A stretch of 35,797 nt of DNA from Diphasiastrum complanatum. Lineage: Eukaryota > Streptophyta > Lycopodiopsida > Lycopodiales > Lycopodiaceae. Shown here in pieces: positions 29,758-35,797 of the stretch. Where the stretch lies: positions 1-35,797 of the forward strand of contig MU835834.1 in the NCBI GenBank assembly GCA_029204225.1, in the 5' to 3' direction. The position numbers and the translations under genes were made by a program. Within the stretch, counting starts at the first letter, position 1. The number at the start of each line of letters is the position of its first letter. Under the pieces are notes generated by a model. The model did no database searches. It saw nothing but the letters and a program-made list of their open reading frames with translations, and had not been told where the DNA came from.

Positions 29758-30299
29758 ACAGTAACCAACGTGTATGCACAACAACATGAATGGACTATGG
29801 TAATAGAATGTATATGACAATAATTATTGCTCATTCCCACAGATTATGTTTTTTACTTGAAGGCAAAGCATGTTGCATGATGATGGCGAAGATGAATGAT
29901 GTGAGATTTGCTTTGTGAAGCTCTTTTGAGCAACAATTGATGCATTGGGAGGTAAATTCCCATATGATGAAAGAGAGAAGGCCAGAAAGAAAACAAGGTG
30001 CTTAGCTAATACAGGTGATATCTACCCTTTTTTATGCCGGATCGTCATAGATGGAACTGGCCATTTAGCCACCACAAAACAGCGGCTGTTCTAATTCAAT
30101 CAGCAGTTTGAGAAGTTTGTCTCAACTCCTCTTTAGATTGAATAGCCAAAGTAGAGTGCATAGGATTGACGAATCAGAGTTTACATTCTGGTGTAGTCAA
30201 TTCTACAGTCACAACAGAGATGCGTTTAGCTAAATACCGTGTACAATATGATAGGCCAAATTTTAGGCAGTGCAGGGACATGGGTCAGACTATAAGCTG
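29758..30299. other. Intergenic DNA, nothing recognised
   Basis: No ORF with a family motif; plain A+T-rich sequence. Confidence 0.4.
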
Positions 30300-30414
30300 C
30301 AGGAGTCTGATTAGCACCTGATTTGTCTCGATCCTTTCCCATAAACTCATCCAGGAGTGCTTTAGCATCAAACATCTTCACGGTTGCTGTTTCCAGCGTT
30401 ACCGGCCCTGCCAC
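30300..30414 (-). pseudogene. LUC7-like N-terminal coding piece (tentative)
   Basis: On minus, the frame reads KMFDAKALLDEFMGKDRDKSG near residues 13-33 of the ORF at 30226-30414. LLDELMG-DR- close to the N-terminus is a signature of LUC7-like U1 snRNP proteins, which help choose 5' splice sites. A donor-like CAG|GTGCTA follows at once, so an exon end is possible. The text after it (QTPAAYSLTHV) does not fit the family, and the downstream CCCH finger was not found in the next several kb on minus. It may be the first exon of a gene with a distant second exon, or a pseudo-exon. The match is short. Confidence 0.35.
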
Positions 30415-31124
30415 AAAACCCTAGTCCACCCTAACTGGATCCATTGTCACCACACAAATCATAATCTATATGAAACCCCACGATCCATGCTGAAGAATAG
30501 TACGATCTAATGGACACCTCCACTCTGCATAAATTTTCATGATGTAAAATCGAATTGTTCACTAGAAAAAGCAAGACATACTTTCGGATCTACAAGATCC
30601 AAGTTATATCACATCTGCGGCACAACAGAATCCATGAAGTAGATAACCAACAATCCCAACAATCTTTCCAAGCGGTCCACTCCCTTTTTCAATTGGGAAA
30701 TCAATACCGAAAGCGAGACAGGGCGATCAACAGTCGAAAGAAAAAAATAAACACCTCCAATTTCCAAATATGTAACAAAAACGCAAGCCCTGGTTTGTTT
30801 TTTGGCTTCATTGTTTTGGTAGAGTTTGTCAAGCTCAATAGGGATGCATCGGACTTTGTCAAGCTCACTTTTCTGAATAGCTTCAAAGATCCAAGCGACA
30901 AAGCAGCTCATTGGCTTCTTACAATAGACCTCACTTATGCCCTCTCAAACTGTCCTCTCCTCTTTGATCATCTCTTTCGCTCCTCTCTCACAATCTCAAC
31001 ATCAAGATAGCAAACCCTAGCTTCTTTGTTCATTGCTCAACACAGATTTCCAAACTATTGAATTATTTCTTTCCTTTGAAGAAACCCTACCCTTCAACTT
31101 GATTTTCACCATTCATGCCTTTTT
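30415..31124. other. Possible promoter-like DNA with AAACCCTA boxes
   Basis: AAACCCTA occurs at about 30415, 31013 and 31082, the telo-box word common in plant promoters and leaders of housekeeping genes. The ORF at 30555-31010 shows no family motif. No gene is assigned. Confidence 0.35.
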
Positions 31125-31540
31125 GAACTTAAAGTGCCCGACTAATGAATATCACATTGAAGGAAATAGTTTCTTCAAAAGAAAAAAAACGGTTCAAAAG
31201 ATTGGTTTGCTACGCTTAGCATAGTAAAAAAAAATAATTAAAGCTTTTGCTATGTTGGGCATAGCAAAGAACAGCTCAATTTTTTTCTTTTTTGGCTATG
31301 GTCAGCATAGCAAAAGGAAGATCTATTCTCACTAAGCGTACATGTAGAGAGGCCCAAGGCAATTACGGAGCTAAAGAACTTGAAGTGTCCGACTAGTGAA
31401 TATGACCTTGAAGTTTTTTGCTATGTTGTGAATAGCAAAGAACAGTTTAATTCTTTTGCTACGTTGCTCATCATTGCAACAGAAAGCTAAATAAGCTGCA
31501 ATTCTGACTATGCGTACACGTAAAGGCTTGATGTGGGGGC
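31125..31540. repeat. Tandem block built of small palindromes
   Basis: GAACTT-AAGTG-CCGACTA-TGAATAT at 31125 recurs at 31375. Words of type TTTTGCTATG...CATAGCAAA (9-bp arms, 3-6 bp loops) occur at 31206-31228, 31244-31269, 31290-31315 and 31413-31440, with a weaker one at 31453-31480. A GCGTACA-GTA-AG word ends each unit (31337 and 31513). Confidence 0.8.
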
Positions 31541-33239
31541 CTGAGGGACATATCCTAGGGTGGCTGGAGGATAGGGCCAAATGGAGTAGACCAAGCCATA
31601 ATCACCCTGCCCGAAAACGTTGCCAGAGCAATCATGAGAATAGTGTCTTACTCTGTAGGGCTTTACGAGAGGAAGAGCACCAAGCATGTATTCTAGAGCG
31701 CATAAATCTAGAGCATGAGTAGCACAATACTGAGAGCATTTGGAATTTTAAGCCTTGCCATAAATGGCAGCTTTGAAAAAGACTCTTGAATCCTCGACAT
31801 CTCTAAAAATATTGACCTTTCATAGTTTGTGCAAGGTAAGAATGTCATATTTATCTGGCCTTGTAAAAAAATTGACAAACTGTAAAAGTTATCAGAATGA
31901 AGTGACGTAGTGATTTTCATAAAATTTAAGTTGATATGCTTATTCCACATCTGGCTTATGAAAACAACAAAAAACAATTATTTTGGATTGCAAATTTTTT
32001 TGGAGTCATTAAAAACAACAACTAGACAAAAATGCTACAAGTTCACTTTATGTGCACCACTACAACTAATGGTTATTTTTTAACGTATGAGTAAAAAATG
32101 TAGATAGATCTGAAGGACTAGAAAAAATGACTTTTCAAAAATTAATCCAAGGTTGATGATTAAAGTTCAAAAATCTAAGTTGTATTGGCTTTTAATTTGA
32201 AGTAGACAATAACTAATCATTTAGAAATGCCAATTTTTTGTGTTTTGAAAGCAAGTCTTGGGTTTACTTTGCAACCATCATCCTCAACTCATTTGGTTCG
32301 GTTCTTTAAGCTTTTCGAATTGATTTTTTGGAAGAAATTTTGTTTTTAGTTCCATTGTTGTCGATTACTTTGTTGTAGGCACTTTGTTGAAGCAATGGTT
32401 TCTTTAGAGCTAATGTTGGAATTTTTTCCTCTTATGGCTTCTAGTTCTTTTCTTTAGTGATTCTTGTATTTGGATTGTTGTCTATTGCTTTTTAGAAAGC
32501 CAGTTTTGTGTTAAATCGGTGAGAAAAGACAAGAATAGAGGTAAAAATGCACTAATCACTTGGTTGTGAGTGTTCGCGATGATTTACAGGTTTGCATGGC
32601 GGATTCTTATGTAGTTACAAGGTCATATTGCAATTTCCAGGAAACTAACTATGTGATTGCATTTGTTATGTCTGAAGTAGAGATCACTATGTGGTTATGG
32701 AGTTCAGGTAATTAAGCAGCCCAAGATCAAATCGAATTATTTAATTGTTTCGGTTCTATTTGGTTGCCTTTTGGTTCTCACAGTACCTGATCCAAATTTT
32801 GGGTTGTCGTTAGCAGAAACAAACTACAAATAAATGTACCTTACATTATTCATCAATGCTTGCGTGTGTGTGTGTGAGAGCTCTTATTGATATAGTACTC
32901 TGTACAAGATAAAGAAAAGAATGTGTACAACAAATTAATCGCATTTCTGCACTGGCAGTTTCTGGCAGCTCGAAAGCTATAACTCATTAACTGCTGCAAT
33001 GCTCGCTCACTTGGAACTTCTGAGATTGATTGAACACAAGCAAGTCTGTAGGTTCCTCAATCAATTCAATAAAGAACATGCCTCTAGGTATCCGAATTTC
33101 AATTTTAACAGCCCATCACTTGGCTGCTTTCTTTTTGTTTTCTTTGAGCCAATACCCTTTTGAGCATCATCGTACTTCTAATGCAGAAGAACATGAATGA
33201 CGCTCTCGTACAGATATACTTTTATCGCTCCCCTGAGTA
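31541..33239. other. A+T-rich intergenic DNA, no gene recognised
   Basis: No ORF with a motif. A short TG run lies at about 32863-32876. Confidence 0.45.
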
Positions 33240-33400
33240 CAGTTTACAGCAGAATTAAGCGAGCCACAGTAGATCTAGACAAACAAGTGTCCATTGTCAT
33301 ATGTTGTAATAAGGGAATATCAGCAGCTATCGCAATTGTTGCTATTCCAAGGTACAAGTATCCTGACCCTCGTGGGCCTTGCCTGCAGAAAAGCTTTGAG
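33240..33400 (-). other. Possible small exon on minus (tentative)
   Basis: After an acceptor-like CTTTTCTGCAG near 33385 on minus, one frame reads RQGPRGSGYLYLGIATIAIA, then ADIPLLQHMTMDTCL to a TAA. The first part has a hydrophobic run that could cross a membrane. No family is recognised. It lies downstream of the 269-codon ORF on the same strand. Confidence 0.22.
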
Positions 33401-33628
33401 CAATTATGAGTTCAAGTCGAATTTGTCATGTCACAGCAAGCATCAAAGTGCTGGTTTCCAAAAGCTATTCTGAAAACTTTGGCTTGATATCGAGGCAAAA
33501 AGCAGTGTAGTATCACACACCAACATCTCGCTGAAGCTTTTGGAGTACTGTTGGAGTACCGTTGCTACTTCCACTAATAACGTGTCACCTTAATCTTGTT
33601 TTAGGCTCTGTAGACTGAGAGAGTGACT

Positions 33629-34438
33629 TTAGTCCATATTAAGGAGATTGGTGATGTTCTGCATTATCCAGAGCTCATGAAGCATGCAAGCTTTTGATGC
33701 CAACTTATTTGCAAGCTTCCTATATCGGCTCGGCAAGTGTGTTGCAGATAAGAGTGGTCCAAGAAGGGGAATTGCCTCTGAAAAAGTGGCCTCAGATGCT
33801 GTAACCACAAGATCTGCAATTGCAATCTCAAAAATAACTTTTCCAAAGATCTCCACGAAAGCTTCGTGAACTGCAGTTACAAGACCTTCTCTAGATGCCG
33901 AATGCATGATCAAGGCAGTTTTGTGTGTATGCTTTTTCAATGTTTGAATGGCTCCATCTGGGTCTTCAAGAATCCCAACATCTCCGATAGCTTTTATTGT
34001 GTAATACAAAGTCTTAGAAAATGAGAGTGCTATTGGGCCTGCAATAGGGACAAGTGTTCCTACAGTCAAATGCTCAACAAAATCCAGCGTTTGATACCGC
34101 TTTCTCACATTCTGAAATGAAGTCAACACCTTCCAGACCTCCTCTTTTACAAAGCTATGGATTTGTAGTTCATCAAATAGACCCTTCTGCTCACTGAGAT
34201 ATGATCTTAGCAAAGGAAACTGTAGGGAGTTCCTATTCTCCTCAACCTCTTCCAAATCTGCTCCTTGTAGTTCTTTCCCCACAATAGAGTATTCTGGCCA
34301 ACCAATGCTCACTATGAAGATGCGAACGTTCAGGTTTGTTGTCAAACTAAGCTCCTTCCTACAGCAAAGCGGATGCAATGAATTCTCAATACCTGAAATT
34401 ATCTTGTACATTGTTGTACTGGCAACTGTTAATGTCAT
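33629..34438 (-). CDS. Hypothetical protein, 269 residues
   Basis: The longest ATG-started frame in the right part of the window that looks like no TE. An in-frame TAG lies just upstream of the ATG at 34438. Residues 1-60 are mixed, 60-118 charged and helix-like (DLEEVEENRN, SFVKEEVWKVLTSF). Residues 122-147 are hydrophobic with VPIAGPIALSF, 185-215 amphipathic (EAFVEIFGKVIFEIAIADL) and 222-231 hydrophobic (AIPLLGPLL), followed by a basic RYRKLANKLASK segment. Two glycine-proline hydrophobic patches suggest membrane association or a helical bundle; this is inference. It could equally be a final exon whose acceptor is the TTATTAG just before the ATG. I do not recognise the family. No adjoining gene or operon-like context helps. 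Confidence 0.5.
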   Translation of the reverse strand: MTLTVASTTMYKIISGIENSLHPLCCRKELSLTTNLNVRIFIVSIGWPEYSIVGKELQGADLEEVEENRNSLQFPLLRSYLSEQKGLFDELQIHSFVKEEVWKVLTSFQNVRKRYQTLDFVEHLTVGTLVPIAGPIALSFSKTLYYTIKAIGDVGILEDPDGAIQTLKKHTHKTALIMHSASREGLVTAVHEAFVEIFGKVIFEIAIADLVVTASEATFSEAIPLLGPLLSATHLPSRYRKLANKLASKACMLHELWIMQNITNLLNMD

Positions 34439-34974
34439 AACAAAAATCTAATAAATCTGTTCGAAGTTCGAACACAGACATGTCTACAAATGTCTATTGC
34501 ATGAAATTCTCATAAGAAAAATGTAGTACTCTTTGTCCATTTTATTATTGAGACCATCACTGTAGCTCTTAGCCCTGATGAGGAACAGATTCATATCCCT
34601 AAAGACTCTGAGAAAGCTTAAACTTGCCAAACTTTGGGAGGGCAGAAGTGTTAACTTGAATTGTTGAAGTAAAACTTACGTAAGATCAATTGAGAAACCT
34701 ATATCAGCAATGACTACCTCAGTTCACATAGTTGTACGACCTAAAATTTCTATGAGCTATCTATGATTAACCAAGAGATGGCTCTGCTTAAACTAACAAG
34801 ATAACGTCACAATGAGTAACCCTTTGCCATTCATACATAAAGTAATACCAAAGGCTGCTGAAACCAGTAAATGAGCTCCATTTTAATAACAGTTATCTCT
34901 GATATTTCTTAGGGTCAAATTTTCTCTCCACAAACCACACCAACTAAAAATAGGAGCATATTCCTACCGAGTAA
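34439..34974. other. Intergenic DNA between the 269-codon ORF and the copia LTR
   Basis: No ORF or repeat recognised. On minus it would be the upstream region of the 269-codon ORF; no clear TATA box was assigned. Confidence 0.4.
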
Positions 34975-34994
34975 TGTGATGGTGCATAACAATA

Positions 34995-35034
34995 GGTGCT
35001 CGATGCTGGGTATCGAGCACCAGCATCGAGCACC
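34995..35034. repeat. Hairpin 1 in the copia LTR
   Basis: GGTGCTCGATGCT (34995-35007) pairs perfectly with AGCATCGAGCACC (35022-35034). The loop contains another TCGAGCACC, so alternative pairings are possible. Confidence 0.92.
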
Positions 35035-35060
35035 GGGTGCATGACGGGAGTCATGCACCC
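35035..35060. repeat. Hairpin 2 in the copia LTR
   Basis: GGGTGCATGAC and GTCATGCACCC form a perfect 11-bp stem with a GGGA loop, directly abutting hairpin 1. Confidence 0.93.
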
Positions 35061-35375
35061 ATCAACATGTACGCACTGATAGCAATTCTAGCCATCAGAG
35101 ATGCCTTCATCTTGGCATGAAGGGTTTGGTAGTTGGTCGCTAGTTAGTGACACGTAGGCACAGTCATTTTTGGGATCTTGGAGTGTGACATACACACGCG
35201 GATATATGTACATACTATGCAAATGAATCAACACGCTTTTGGGAATGATCTTGTGATTGTCATTGTGTTCTTGATTGCAGATAAATGATTGTGTTATGCT
35301 TATGTTCTGATTGCTCTGATTGCTGATGATTGATAGCTTGATTCTAGCATGCTTAATTGAGATTATTATAACAAA

Positions 35376-35393
35376 GGTTATGGGCCCACGCCC
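35376..35393 (+). other. Putative primer-binding site region
   Basis: GGTTATGGGCCCACG follows the proposed LTR end. It is not the usual initiator-Met site (TGGTATCAGAGC). The assignment rests on position only. Confidence 0.3.
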
Positions 35394-35533
35394 GTGAAAG
35401 GATCAAAGGAATCGTGTTAGGGATTTGCACTCAGGACGTAATCATCTTCACTTGACGCAGAACAGCTCATGTTGGCGGATTCAGCGTCGCATCCAGAATC
35501 AAGGAGGACGATTGTAGTCGAGAAGGATCCAGA

Positions 35534-35797
35534 ATGGCGTCGGAAGGAACCATGGAGATAAAGACGGTGGATCGGCTGGAAGGGGAGAACTACGCCTCGT
35601 GGAGTTGGAAGATGAAAATATTGCTGAAGGAGAGGAGCTTGTGGGGCATGGTTGCAGGAACGGAGGCGATCGAGATGTATCAGGAAGGACGTGTCAAGAA
35701 CGAGGCACAGGCTGAGGTGGTGAAGATGCGGGAGACGAAGGCGCACATATGGAGTTCATCAACAGGAGGCTAATACAAGAGGGAAGGCAGACGCAAG
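35534..35797 (+). pseudogene. gag: Ty1/copia gag, N-terminal part, internally deleted
   Basis: ATG at 35534. IKTVDRLEGENYASWSWKMK followed by LLKERSLWGMVAGTEAIE is the hallmark start of plant copia Gag (L-G-NY--W---M---L----LW). After about 70 residues (ETKAHIW) the frame ends at TAA (35771-35773). In the next frame the text FINRRLIQEGRQTQ continues to the window edge and resembles the RLLQEE-type segment usually found much further along Gag. An internal deletion with a frame change is therefore likely. Gag would package the element RNA. The element runs off the window. Confidence 0.75.

Larger units (their letters stand above)
34975..35373 (+). repeat. Putative 5' LTR of a Ty1/copia element (about 399 bp)
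   Basis: TGTGATGG at 34975 and TATAACA at 35367-35373 give TGT...ACA ends. It precedes a copia gag by about 160 bp. It contains two hairpins near the left end and GGATATATG near 35199 as a TATA-like word. The exact limits are uncertain, because no second LTR is in the window to compare. Confidence 0.45.

Overview
This is nuclear DNA of a land plant, dominated by transposable elements. The evidence is a Ty3/gypsy LTR element of Athila/Tat character with a TGGCGCCGTTG primer site, a Ty1/copia start, a Helitron, a LINE with a restriction-like endonuclease, long GA and TA microsatellites, and plant-style A+T-rich DNA without dense genes. The mix would suit a large genome such as that of a fern or other seed-free plant, but that is a guess from style. 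No intact, confidently identified host gene is present.

Layout. 1-4669: a broken acidic ORF, microsatellites, a strong foldback at about 2.0 kb, a small MITE-like foldback at about 3.6 kb and old repeats. 4670-14512: two copies of one LTR retrotransposon lie head to head (copy A on minus, copy B on plus). Both carry a long extra reading frame (ORF3) in sense orientation between the end of pol and the 3' LTR. It encodes an alpha/beta-looking N-domain, a basic Pro/Gln/Ser-rich linker, a coiled coil and a conserved C-domain. Both copies are interrupted by in-frame stops that look like C-to-T changes. Minisatellites with an exact or near 25-bp period lie between pol and ORF3. Copy B's LTR is followed directly by a primer-binding site, so it is not a simple 3' end.

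14513-19975: GA and TA microsatellites, then the remnant of a minus-strand Helitron (Rep start, connecting domain, PIF1-like helicase) whose HUH nuclease core is deleted. Downstream of its helicase is a coding-like stretch with apparent splice signals, a candidate captured gene fragment. 19976-23870: mostly featureless DNA, with copia LTR-end/PBS-like repeats and two unrecognised coding-like pieces.

23908-26640: a minus-strand non-LTR retrotransposon with N-terminal zinc finger, reverse transcriptase, CCHC and restriction-like endonuclease order, dead by several lesions including loss of a catalytic Asp. A 3' fragment of the same family lies on plus at 28.5-29.0 kb. 29.0-34.5 kb: a perfect 49-bp tandem duplication, a short LUC7-like coding piece, a tandem block built of small palindromes, and a 269-codon ORF of unknown family. 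34975-35797: a copia-like 5' LTR with two clean hairpins and a damaged gag at the window edge.

The best candidate for something undescribed is the LTR element with the large ORF3 and its 25-bp minisatellites, arranged as an inverted pair that could give hairpin RNA.
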